Shown piece by piece: positions 13,790-22,113 of a DNA stretch of 28,461 bases. This DNA is from a virus. The notes below the pieces were generated by a model. That model was not told where the DNA came from. It ran no database searches and saw nothing but the letters and a program-made list of their open reading frames with translations. Made by a program: the position numbers and the translations under genes. The stretch's first letter is position 1. Every line of letters starts with the position of its first letter. The stretch is from positions 1 to 28,461 of the IMG/VR virus record IMGVR_UViG_3300047548_000409; one strand, 5' to 3'.

Positions 13790-16198
13790 ATGGCTTACCT
13801 CGGCAACAGACCTGATGCGTTTCAATACACATCAACATCATACCAGCAACTCTCTGGTGATGGTGTTACGACCACCTTTACACTCAGCCGCCAAGTATCC
13901 GCCAATGGTGATATTGAAGTAGTCGTCAATAATGTTCCACAGGAACCTGGTGTTGCTTATTATGTTTCCGATTTAATCAATCTAAACTTCACGGCACCAC
14001 CTTCTGCGGCTGCCAATAACATCTACATTGTTTATCGTGCTTATGTTCAGTCTGGTATTGCACCGGCAGCCAACACAGTAACGACCTCTGCGATTGCAGC
14101 CAATACGATTCAGCCATGGCAGCTCACAAACTCATTACTGAATCCGATTGTCAATACATTTACAGCCAATGGTACTGGTACAACATACACATTGGCCTTT
14201 ACACCACCTTCAGCAAATGCTGTGGTGGTGACGATTAACGGTATCACACAAAATCATCCTGAGAATTACAGTACCAACGGAACAACATTAACCTTTACGG
14301 ATCCACCGGCAGCCAACTCGGTGATTCGAGTGCTACAGCAAGCCGTGATAGGCACTTCGATTGTTCCGATTGATGGGTCGGTTAGCACCAGCAAATTAGC
14401 AGATGGCTCGGTGACCACAAGTAAGCTGGCTTCAGGATTAACTCTTTCAAGTGCCAATCTGAGTGGCGGCTCAATTAATGATATGACGATTGGTGGTACG
14501 ACTGCCAATACAGGTGCATTTACTACATTATCAGCAAATAATATTACTACATCAGGTAATGTAATAGCAAATACGGCTCGTGTTAACTTATTAGATATAG
14601 TGACTGGAGCCAACAACGCTTACCTACACTATGATGATAACATAACAGGTTGGACTTACACAGGTAAATCATTCTCAGTTGCTGGTCAAGAAACTATACC
14701 ATCCGGTATATTCTTCAAACCAGACGGAACCAAAATGTATGTCATTGGTTCTACCGGTGATGATGTAAACGAATATAATTTAAGCACTCCATGGGAAGTA
14801 AACACCGCCACTTTTGTGCAAGCATCTGTTGCATTAGTTGATACAGCACCAACTGGAATATTTTTCAGAGATGATGGTGCAAAAATGTATATGATTGGTA
14901 CCACCAATGATACAGTATATGAGTATAATTTATCAACACCATGGAATGTATCTACACTTTCATTGTTTCAAAGTTTTTCTGTAGCATCTCAGGAGCTTAC
15001 GCCACAAGATATTTGGTTTAAACCAGACGGCACCAAAATGTATGTGACAGGTTCTTCAGGTGATTCTGTATATGAATATAATTTATCATCTGCATGGAAT
15101 GTCACCACAGCATCATTTTTACAATCATTTTCTGTTGCAGCTCAAGAAACAACTCCAGTAGCCGTAAACTTTAGTGCTGATGGTACAAAAATGTATGTGT
15201 TAGGTGCTACTGGTGATGATATTAACCGGTACGATTTATCAGTTGCATGGGATATATCAACGGCTGTATTCTATAATAACTTCTATATTGGTTTTCAAGA
15301 AATAAATCCAGCCGGAATGTTCATTAACAAAGAATCTGGTATTGAAGCTGCTTATGTTGTAGGTTCTACTGCTGATACCGTATTTCAATATCGAACTGAA
15401 TCGAATTCATTATCATTAGATACTCGCAATTTGTTTGTTGATGGTTCTTTATATGCAAATAATAATTTACAAGTTTCAGGTGCTGCTCGCATAGAAGGAT
15501 CATTAGTTTCGGGTGCCATTACTGGTACCAGTTTTTCTGGTGCAGTAGCGGCCACATCACTTACATCATCAGCTGGTGTAACAATGAGTGCCACAACACA
15601 AACAATTACAATTGGTGATACACAAACTACAGGACCAATTATTGTCGGTGGTTCAACTGGTACAGGAACAATTACAGTAGGACGTTCAAGTGGTACACAA
15701 TCTGTTAATATCTCTGGTGCGCCGATTGTATTGACAAAAGGACAATTACAGTTTCCAGCCACACAGAATGCTTCAGCTGATGCAAATACACTCGATGATT
15801 ATGAGGAAGGAACTTGGACGCCTACTTGGTCGTCAGGTACTGCTACATATAGAGCTCAAGTAGGAAGGTATACAAAAATTGGTAATGTTGTGTATTACAA
15901 CTGTAAGATTGCATCATCAAGTGTAACTGGTATGTCATCGGCAAATATAAACGGACTCCCTTTCGCAGCAAGTTCAAGTAATGCTGAAGGTTACACAACA
16001 GGGTCAACTTTTTGTGTGATTGGGTTTGAAAATCTTGGATCAGCAGGAATTGCTCCTCAAATATCGCCGGGACTTTCTCGGATTGAGTTGTATATTGTTA
16101 CGCAAGCATCAGGAGACAATTATACACCACTAACTGCTTCAGCTTTAAATGAAGGTTCTGAGTTAAATTTAACTGTAACAGGATTTTATTTCGTTTAA
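13790..16198 (+). CDS. Tail fibre carrying a beta-propeller-like domain
   Basis: 802 residues. The MAYLGN start and the next 200 residues (LSGDGVTTTFTLSR, VVVTINGITQ, DGSVSTSKLADGSVTTSKLASGL, IGGTTANTGAFTTLSA) match the architecture of the gene at 20149, a typical phage-fibre N-terminal region. Residues about 295-537 are five repeats of about 50 residues with the core FKPDGTKMYVIGSTGDDVNEYNLSTPWEV, matching beta-propeller blades of the NHL/lactonase type; the fifth is degenerate. A Gly/Thr-rich linker follows. From residue 655 the protein ends with FPATQNASADANTLDDYEEGTWTP and GRYTKIGNVVYYNCKI, the C-terminal domain shared with two neighbours. Only a weak AAAGAAA site precedes the start, but the paralogue and the late motif support it. 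A propeller in the shaft suggests glycan or protein binding; the ligand is unknown. Confidence 0.85.
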   Translation: MAYLGNRPDAFQYTSTSYQQLSGDGVTTTFTLSRQVSANGDIEVVVNNVPQEPGVAYYVSDLINLNFTAPPSAAANNIYIVYRAYVQSGIAPAANTVTTSAIAANTIQPWQLTNSLLNPIVNTFTANGTGTTYTLAFTPPSANAVVVTINGITQNHPENYSTNGTTLTFTDPPAANSVIRVLQQAVIGTSIVPIDGSVSTSKLADGSVTTSKLASGLTLSSANLSGGSINDMTIGGTTANTGAFTTLSANNITTSGNVIANTARVNLLDIVTGANNAYLHYDDNITGWTYTGKSFSVAGQETIPSGIFFKPDGTKMYVIGSTGDDVNEYNLSTPWEVNTATFVQASVALVDTAPTGIFFRDDGAKMYMIGTTNDTVYEYNLSTPWNVSTLSLFQSFSVASQELTPQDIWFKPDGTKMYVTGSSGDSVYEYNLSSAWNVTTASFLQSFSVAAQETTPVAVNFSADGTKMYVLGATGDDINRYDLSVAWDISTAVFYNNFYIGFQEINPAGMFINKESGIEAAYVVGSTADTVFQYRTESNSLSLDTRNLFVDGSLYANNNLQVSGAARIEGSLVSGAITGTSFSGAVAATSLTSSAGVTMSATTQTITIGDTQTTGPIIVGGSTGTGTITVGRSSGTQSVNISGAPIVLTKGQLQFPATQNASADANTLDDYEEGTWTPTWSSGTATYRAQVGRYTKIGNVVYYNCKIASSSVTGMSSANINGLPFAASSSNAEGYTTGSTFCVIGFENLGSAGIAPQISPGLSRIELYIVTQASGDNYTPLTASALNEGSELNLTVTGFYFV
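14672..15400 (+). repeat. Five propeller-blade repeats of about 150 bp
   Basis: Five consecutive units of 50-51 residues have conserved positions: FSVAxQExxPxxIxFKPDGTKMYVxGSTGDxVxEYNLSxxWxV. The fifth unit loses the KPDGTKMY core but keeps VVGSTADTVFQY. Confidence 0.88.
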
Positions 16199-16228
16199 CT
16201 ACACCAGATTAGTGTAGTCGGATTTTTT
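16198..16228 (+). terminator. Possible weak terminator
   Basis: A seven-base stem ACTACAC (16198-16204) pairs with GTGTAGT (16212-16218) across a seven-base loop, with a run of seven T three to five bases later. The stem begins on the last base of the preceding stop codon. The stem is AT-rich and the T run is offset, so it may be leaky. Confidence 0.45.
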
Positions 16229-16232
16229 TAAA

Positions 16233-16238
16233 AAGGAG
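16233..16238 (+). promoter_or_regulatory. Strong ribosome binding site AAGGAG
   Basis: AAGGAG is seven bases before the ATG at 16246. It is the most consensus Shine-Dalgarno in the window; most other genes have shorter AGGT, AGGA or no clear site. Confidence 0.75.
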
Positions 16239-16245
16239 AATTAAA

Positions 16246-16515
16246 ATGGCATTAACAAAAACCGTGGCAGTAGACCAGATTACCGTAACAGAAAACGGTA
16301 TCGTATTGTATCGTGAGGCAACAACCATCAAAGAGAATGGTGAAGAAATTTCTAAGAAATATCACCGCACCTCACTCACACCTGGCCAAGACCTCACAGG
16401 CCAACCAGAGAAAGTCGTAGCGATTTGTAACGCTGCATGGACTGATGATGTCATTGAAGCCTATGAAACACAGCTAGCGGCTTCGGCAGCTTCGTTGCCT
16501 GGTACGCCAACCTAA
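16246..16515 (+). CDS. Small conserved phage protein between fibre genes
   Basis: 89 residues: MALTKTVAVDQITVTENGIVLYREATTIKENGEEISKKYHRTSLTPGQDLTGQPEKVVAICNAAWTDDVIEAYETQ. I recognise this 'QITVTENG.VLYREAT.I.E.G.EI...YHR..L.PG.DL..Q...V..I..AAWT..V..AY' pattern as a small hypothetical protein commonly found next to tail-fibre genes in phages of many kinds. It is presumably a virion or fibre-assembly component; no biochemical function is known to me. It is hydrophilic, without a signal peptide or membrane segment. It has the strongest Shine-Dalgarno here and follows a possible weak terminator, which hints at high or separately controlled expression. Confidence 0.78.
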   Translation: MALTKTVAVDQITVTENGIVLYREATTIKENGEEISKKYHRTSLTPGQDLTGQPEKVVAICNAAWTDDVIEAYETQLAASAASLPGTPT

Positions 16516-16518
16516 ATA
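16511..16518 (+). promoter_or_regulatory. Late promoter, CCTAAATA
   Basis: CCTAAATA overlaps the stop codon region of the 89-residue gene and lies 35 bases before the ATG at 16546. Same octamer and spacing as at 13754 and 20114. Confidence 0.6.
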
Positions 16519-16545
16519 TAGTGGTACAACCAACAAGAGAGTAGA

Positions 16546-18903
16546 ATGAGCGGATTAACCCAAGTTACAAGTGACGTAATCTCAACAAACACCATATCGG
16601 GATTAATCTCGCAGGGTTTCAACACGCTCAATGTTGCGACAGTTGGCACACAGACGATTGAGTTTGGCTCTAGTAATACATTGGTGTTTCAAGCGAATAC
16701 ATCTGCTGAGCGGATGCGGATTACTGCCAATGGTGATATAGGAATTGGCACAAGTAATCCTCTTTTTTCTGCTGGTTATCGTTGCATCACACTCAATGCA
16801 AATACAGGTGGTGTATATGAGATAAGAGCAAACAATATACAAACCACAGCACTCTTTAATGATTCAAACGGATCTCGCCTACGTTCTTTAACAAATGTAA
16901 TTATTGATGCTGCCAACATAGAGCGTATGAGGATTGCCAATACTGGCCGTGTAGGTATTGCAACAACCACTCCACAAACCACACTTGATGTATTTGGTAC
17001 GATTCAAGCCAATAGTGTAACCGTTACAGCAAACACGGTGGTGCCAGACTTAAAAGCATTTCAAGTTACTTCACCAAATCGTCATTCAGTTCGCCCAAGC
17101 CTACTCTTAGACTTTGCTAACACTAAGACACTAGACCCTCGCATTACTTTCACCAGAGGCTCTACTGCTACTTTCTATGATGGCAAGACTGTGGCTAAGG
17201 CTGAGGAGAATTTATTGTTGCAGTCGCAGGATTTCACAACGACTTGGGGAGTGGTGGAAACAACCGCATCATCAAACACAACAACTGCTCCAGACGGAAC
17301 ATCTACAGCAGATACGATTACCGAAACAACCGCTACTTCAAACCATCGAAGCGGGCAAACAGTAACTATTACTGCTGCTGTCCATGTGTTTTCTGTGTTT
17401 CTCAAAAAAGGTGGTGGGGCATCTGCGCCTAACTGGATTCAATTGTGCTTTACGGGCGCAAACTCAGGTCATGTCAATTTTGACATTGCCAATGGAACTG
17501 TTGGTCAATCAGGATTTACTGGTACTGGAACAATAACAAGCGTAGGTAATGGGTGGTATAGATGCACCTTAAGCCAACCATCTTTTTCTGCTGGCGCTAC
17601 AGGTTGCACAATTTCTTTTGTAAACAACACAGACACAGCTACCCGCCTACCTTCATACGCTGGAAACACGGCGGCAGATGTATATGTCTGGGGCGCCCAG
17701 CTAGAACAACGCTCCGCGGTCACTGCCTACACAGCTACAACTACTGCACCAATCACCAACTACATCCCAGCTCTGCAAACTGCGGCATCTGGTGTAGCTC
17801 GCTTTGAACATAACCCTGTAACTGGTGAGAGCCTTGGGTTAGAGATTGAGGAGCAGAGGACTAATTTGGCAATAAGATCAGAAGATTTTAATAATGTGGC
17901 ATACCAAAAAAATGATTCAAGCACCATCACAAACACTATTATTGCCCCTGATGGAACTTTAACTGGTGGTAAGTTAATTGAAAATAATGCAAATGCTCAA
18001 CATCTATTATTTCAAGTAGTAAGCGGGTTATCTACTGGAGCAACATATACATATAGTTTTTATGCCAAGGCTGCAGAACGAACAAATGCCCAAATTTTGT
18101 TTGCACAAGGATCAAATAATGCCCTTGCAAGCGCAAATCTAGAAACTGGCACAATTGGGTCTGTAATAATAAACGGCGGAAACTGGACTGGCGGTAGTGC
18201 GGCGATTACTAGTGTAGGAAATGGTTGGTATAGGTTATCGCTGACCGCAACCATTGTTGGTTCATCTGCATTGTCAATCAGAATTGTGCTTGAAAACACA
18301 ACAGGTAATTCTATTTACACAGGCGACGGTTACTCAGGCATCTACATCTGGGGAACACAACTAGAGGCTGGCGCATTTGCTACTAGCTATATCAAAACAG
18401 AAGGCTCTCAGGTAACTCGTAGTGCTGATAGTGCAAGTATGACTGGTACTAACTTTAGTAGCTGGTATAGGGCTGATGAGGGTACTGTTTATACAGAGTT
18501 TTCAGCTTATGCGACCAGCGTAGCTGATGGTTTTGGTAGAGTATGGTCTATTGACGACAACGGAACTAACAACGTAATTGGATTGCTAAAGAATAATGGA
18601 TCAAATTCTTCATATTACACTTATGTAGGTGTAGGTGGGGTAGCACAAGCAACTCTATTTACAGGCGCACTAACAGCAAACACATTTAATAAAATAGGCT
18701 TCACTTACAAAGTAAATGACTTTGCTCAATCGACCAATAGCGTAACTAATACCTCCGACACTTCTGGAACTATTCCAATAGTCAATCAGATTAGAATCGG
18801 TTCTGTTGGTGGTATAGCTGCTTTGAATGGAACTATCCGCAAAATCGCTTACTATCCAAAACGCCTAACTAATGCCGAGCTACAAGGCCTTACAACGATT
18901 TAA
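16546..18903 (+). CDS. Adhesin fibre with two CBM-like and a LamG-like domain
   Basis: 785 residues. The N-terminus (ISTNTISGLISQGFNTLNVATVGTQTI) and two (A/I)ERMRI(T/A)..G..GI(G/A)T repeats are fibre elements. An RHSVRPSLLLDFANTKTLDPRITFTRGSTATFYDG segment leads into two homologous beta-sandwich domains (residues about 222-410 and 440-622). Each starts NLL(L)..(Q/E)DF, has TAD/GG..E, then ITSVGNGWYR and ends (V/I)WG(A/T)QLE. This is a widespread carbohydrate-binding-like arrangement in phage tail proteins. The last about 150 residues (WYRADEGTVYTEFSAY ... GTIRKIAYYPKRLTNAELQGLTT) are a LamG/concanavalin-like lectin domain whose 'KRLTNAELQ.LT' ending is characteristic. Glycan recognition on the host surface is the likely role. 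The next gene's Shine-Dalgarno overlaps its stop. Confidence 0.86.
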   Translation: MSGLTQVTSDVISTNTISGLISQGFNTLNVATVGTQTIEFGSSNTLVFQANTSAERMRITANGDIGIGTSNPLFSAGYRCITLNANTGGVYEIRANNIQTTALFNDSNGSRLRSLTNVIIDAANIERMRIANTGRVGIATTTPQTTLDVFGTIQANSVTVTANTVVPDLKAFQVTSPNRHSVRPSLLLDFANTKTLDPRITFTRGSTATFYDGKTVAKAEENLLLQSQDFTTTWGVVETTASSNTTTAPDGTSTADTITETTATSNHRSGQTVTITAAVHVFSVFLKKGGGASAPNWIQLCFTGANSGHVNFDIANGTVGQSGFTGTGTITSVGNGWYRCTLSQPSFSAGATGCTISFVNNTDTATRLPSYAGNTAADVYVWGAQLEQRSAVTAYTATTTAPITNYIPALQTAASGVARFEHNPVTGESLGLEIEEQRTNLAIRSEDFNNVAYQKNDSSTITNTIIAPDGTLTGGKLIENNANAQHLLFQVVSGLSTGATYTYSFYAKAAERTNAQILFAQGSNNALASANLETGTIGSVIINGGNWTGGSAAITSVGNGWYRLSLTATIVGSSALSIRIVLENTTGNSIYTGDGYSGIYIWGTQLEAGAFATSYIKTEGSQVTRSADSASMTGTNFSSWYRADEGTVYTEFSAYATSVADGFGRVWSIDDNGTNNVIGLLKNNGSNSSYYTYVGVGGVAQATLFTGALTANTFNKIGFTYKVNDFAQSTNSVTNTSDTSGTIPIVNQIRIGSVGGIAALNGTIRKIAYYPKRLTNAELQGLTTI

Positions 18904-18912
18904 AGGAACATA

Positions 18913-20088
18913 ATGCCAGCACTTATTGGAAACTTACCTAACCAAGTACCGACAAACGGTGATTTGGGTTCTATGGCTTTTCAAGATGCAAGCAATCTAA
19001 CCATTGGTAACTTGGCATTTACAGGCACAGGCAATCGTATTATTGGTGATTTTAGTAATGCTACTGTTGCTAATCGAGTTGCGATTCAAACAAGCACAAC
19101 AAACGGCACTACAGTTCTTCATGTAATTCCAAACGGAAGCAGCACAACTGCTGTTGCAGAGCTTAATAACGCATCAGATCCAACTAATTCTTCTACGTTG
19201 CAGCTGGTCACTGGCCCATCCACAACCAACATTCGTTCTGCCACTAGAGGGTCTGGCACCTACCTGCCAATGGTATTTGAAACTAACGGCACAGAGCGTA
19301 TGCGGATTGATACTGGTGGTAATGTAGGAATTGGTACCAGTCCTGCTTATCAACTAGATTTGGGTGGTGGAATAACAGTAAATAACCGTATTCAATTAAG
19401 GCGTGGATCAGATGACCCCAATCAACATTTAAGGCTTGGTTGGGATAGACTTGAATCAGTTAGAGCTGATGTTGCTTTATCTTCACCACAAACATCATTA
19501 TCATTTATTCAAACAGGATCAAATGGTTCTAGAACAAATATGCTGATTGATTCTAGTGGTCGAGTTCTTGTTGGGTTAACTTCTGCCAATGCATCTGGAG
19601 CTAACTTTCAAGTATCTAGCGGAATTACCTTCCCAGCCACACAATCTGCTTCGTCTGATGCAAACACATTGGATGATTATGAAGAAGGAAGCTGGACACC
19701 AATATTTAATTCAGGTAATAGTAACCATGTTATAACTGCCAATTCGTCCGCAGGAAGATACATTAAAATTGGAGGAATGGTTTGGCTTCATTGTCAAGTT
19801 CACTTTCAATGCACGACAGCCGGAACAGGAGCATTTTTTATTACAGGGTTGCCATTTGTAGCAAGTAGTATTAATGGTCACGGAATGGCGTTAGCTTTAG
19901 GACCTTTATATAATTGGAATGTAGATAATTCTGCTTATCAAATTGGTGCTCGAGTAAATGATGCTTCTGCTAGCATTTATTTTTGGAATAATTTTGACGC
20001 TAGCACGGATTCTTTATTGGCTTGGCCTTTTGCTGGAGGCGGCACACAAATTTATGGATCCATCACAGGTTGTTATAGAACCGATTAA
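18913..20088 (+). CDS. Short tail fibre/adhesin, FPATQ C-terminal domain
   Basis: 391 residues. AAGGA (18903-18907) overlaps the previous stop and sits ahead of the ATG. The opening MPALIGNLPNQVPTNGDLGSMAFQDASNLTIGN is a common fibre N-terminus. It is followed by the LAFTGTGNRIIGDFSNATVANR...QTSTTN and GSGTYLPMVFETNGTERMRIDTGGNVGIGTS segment paralogous to the gene at 9434. From residue 240 it carries the FPATQSASSDANTLDDYEEGSWTP ... GRYIKIGGMVWLHCQV...FFITGLPF domain shared with the genes at 11837 and 13790. It is essentially the front module of one neighbour joined to the end module of others, and the shortest fibre in the cluster. Likely a receptor-binding fibre. Confidence 0.82.
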   Translation: MPALIGNLPNQVPTNGDLGSMAFQDASNLTIGNLAFTGTGNRIIGDFSNATVANRVAIQTSTTNGTTVLHVIPNGSSTTAVAELNNASDPTNSSTLQLVTGPSTTNIRSATRGSGTYLPMVFETNGTERMRIDTGGNVGIGTSPAYQLDLGGGITVNNRIQLRRGSDDPNQHLRLGWDRLESVRADVALSSPQTSLSFIQTGSNGSRTNMLIDSSGRVLVGLTSANASGANFQVSSGITFPATQSASSDANTLDDYEEGSWTPIFNSGNSNHVITANSSAGRYIKIGGMVWLHCQVHFQCTTAGTGAFFITGLPFVASSINGHGMALALGPLYNWNVDNSAYQIGARVNDASASIYFWNNFDASTDSLLAWPFAGGGTQIYGSITGCYRTD

Positions 20089-20113
20089 ATATTATCTACA
20101 CTTAAATCATGAA

Positions 20114-20121
20114 CCTAAATA
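20114..20121 (+). promoter_or_regulatory. Late promoter, CCTAAATA
   Basis: CCTAAATA lies 35 bases before the TTG start at 20149, within the 13-base ATGAACCTAAATA identical to 13749-13761. Confidence 0.6.
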
Positions 20122-20148
20122 CCTCAATATCATAACTAGGAATTAATT

Positions 20149-22110
20149 TTGGCATACCTTGGGAACCCCTTATCGACCGTAGATTTTCCTGTGGATTATT
20201 TCACAGGTGACGGCACATCTACAACTTTTCAACTCTCAAGAATTCCAGCTTCTCCCACCTCGATTCTCGTGCATATCGGTGGTGTCAAGCAGGTGGCTTC
20301 GACTACCGATCCGGCATACTATCTCGATGGCTCTAAATTAGTTTTCGTATCACCACCAGGTGCCTATTCACCGATTGAAGTGAACTATCTTGGCATTGCA
20401 GGCCAAGTGAATATTCCTGGTACTCAGTCAGTCACACAAGATATGCTGTCGTTGCAGCTGGCAAACACCTTTGTGTATCAGACAACGGCTAATGGTGCCA
20501 CAGCATCATTCACACTCAATGCTCCGCCGGTCTCAGCAAACTCTCTGGTCGTTTCAGCAAACGGTGTTGTGCAATACGATTACTCGGTGAATGGCACAAA
20601 TCTAACTTTTGGATTTACTCCGCCGGCAGGAACTTTGGTGAGGGTAACTTCGTTGGCTCTGGCACAAGCAGGAGTTCCTGCGGATGGCTCGGTGACATCT
20701 GTGAAATTGGGAGCAAATCTAGCACTCACAGGAAATACCACAGCAACACTTGGTGGTGGCACAATTAACAACATGGCGATTGGTGGAACTACACCCGCTA
20801 TTGGCCGTTTTACCGATTTAACAGACACAGGTCTTACATCTGGTCGAGTGATTTATGCTGGTGCTGGTGGTAATTTGGTGGATTCAATAAATCTTATATT
20901 TAATGGTACGACACTTTCTGCGGCTGGTTTTAGTGGACCATTTAATGGTACAGTCGGAGGAACCACACCTTCTACAGGCGCATTTACTACTCTATCAGCA
21001 AGCGGAGCATTCTCAGCCAATGGCGGTGTAACACTAGGCGATGCTTCAGGCGATGCACTCACTATTAACTCTAGTGCTGTATCTATTCCTAATGGACTGA
21101 ACTTTGATAGCAATACTTTAGTTATTGATGCTGCTAATAATAGAGTTGGTATTGGTACTACTAGTCCAACAGTTCCACTAGACATCGCTGGAGCTGCTAG
21201 AATTACTGGATCAAACCTGTCTATTGTTCCATCTACTACAACTAGCGCAGCGTATTTATTAAACACTAATGCTAGCGGTAACTTCTTCTTTGCCATTGAC
21301 AATAGTACTGGAGCTTCATTCGGGGCTGGCAACTATGGTCGAGTTATTTACTCAAGCGCAGCGTATCCATTGGCGTTTTTTACCAATGATACAGAGCGTA
21401 TGCGTATTGACTCTAGTGGTAATGTTGGTATTGGAACTAGTAGTCCTGGAGCTAGATTAGAACTTGGCGGCACAAACCCAACTATATATTTTGGTCCTGC
21501 TGGCACTGCAAGTGGTGGTTATATTGGGTATAACACAGACAATAATTATTTAAGTATTAATGCAGTTTCACAAGGAGTGAGTTATAGAAACATTGCAATT
21601 GCAAGTGATGGGGGTAATTGTATAGTTGGGGCAACTACAACTTCTGGTTCTGGAAAATTTGTAGTGTCCACTAATACTGGTTACTGTGCCACCATGAACA
21701 GCGTTAGTAACAATGCGGATTACATTCAGTTCTGGAACGGTTCTCAAGTTGGCTCAATCAATCGTGTTGGTGGATCAAATGTCAACTACAACACTTCTTC
21801 TGATTACCGCCTAAAGCATGATGTGGCTCCTATGACTGGCGCTCTTCAGCGTGTCGCTCTTCTAAAACCATGCACCTATAAATGGAATATTGATGATTCT
21901 GAAGGTGAAGGCTTTATTGCACACGAACTGGCTGAAGTAGTGCCACAAGCGGTAACTGGTGAAAAAGATGCTCTTGAAGAAGATGGTTCAATCAAACCAC
22001 AGGGTATAGATACCTCTAATTTAGTCGCATTGCTCACAGCCGCAATCCAAGAACAACAAGCTCAAATAGAAGAACTCAAAGCAGAAATACAATACCTCAA
22101 AGCTAAATAA
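20149..22110 (+). CDS. Tail fibre, MAYLGN N-terminus and S74 chaperone, TTG start
   Basis: 653 residues. The start is TTG: aligned with the paralogue at 13790, both begin M-A-Y-L-G-N, and AGGA lies at 20138-20141, whereas no suitable ATG exists. The N-terminal half (LSTVDFPVDYFTGDGTSTTFQLSR, LVVSANGVVQYDYSVNGT, ADGSVTSVKLGANL, IGGTTPAIGRFTDL, VGGTTPSTGAFTTLSA) is a standard fibre N-terminal region. NDTERMRIDSSGNVGIGTSSPG follows. The C-terminus is a peptidase S74 chaperone with SDYRLKHD (Ser551, Lys556), GFIAHELAEVVPQAVTGEKDA, and a final coiled coil (IQEQQAQIEELKAEIQYLKAK). It closely matches the S74 end of the gene at 9434. A self-cleaved trimeric tail fibre is expected. Confidence 0.87.
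   Translation: MAYLGNPLSTVDFPVDYFTGDGTSTTFQLSRIPASPTSILVHIGGVKQVASTTDPAYYLDGSKLVFVSPPGAYSPIEVNYLGIAGQVNIPGTQSVTQDMLSLQLANTFVYQTTANGATASFTLNAPPVSANSLVVSANGVVQYDYSVNGTNLTFGFTPPAGTLVRVTSLALAQAGVPADGSVTSVKLGANLALTGNTTATLGGGTINNMAIGGTTPAIGRFTDLTDTGLTSGRVIYAGAGGNLVDSINLIFNGTTLSAAGFSGPFNGTVGGTTPSTGAFTTLSASGAFSANGGVTLGDASGDALTINSSAVSIPNGLNFDSNTLVIDAANNRVGIGTTSPTVPLDIAGAARITGSNLSIVPSTTTSAAYLLNTNASGNFFFAIDNSTGASFGAGNYGRVIYSSAAYPLAFFTNDTERMRIDSSGNVGIGTSSPGARLELGGTNPTIYFGPAGTASGGYIGYNTDNNYLSINAVSQGVSYRNIAIASDGGNCIVGATTTSGSGKFVVSTNTGYCATMNSVSNNADYIQFWNGSQVGSINRVGGSNVNYNTSSDYRLKHDVAPMTGALQRVALLKPCTYKWNIDDSEGEGFIAHELAEVVPQAVTGEKDALEEDGSIKPQGIDTSNLVALLTAAIQEQQAQIEELKAEIQYLKAK
21391..21420 (+). repeat. Exact 30-bp direct repeat, copy 2
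   Basis: Identical to 10649-10678 over 30 bases; encodes TERMRIDSSG in the S74 fibre at 20149. Confidence 0.9.
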
Positions 22111-22113
22111 AAA

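Noticed and set aside
22102-22109. GCTAAATA resembling the late promoter
   Set aside because: It is made of the last Ala-Lys codons and the stop of the fibre gene and lies only 12 bases before the next ATG, so no leader would fit as at the other six sites.
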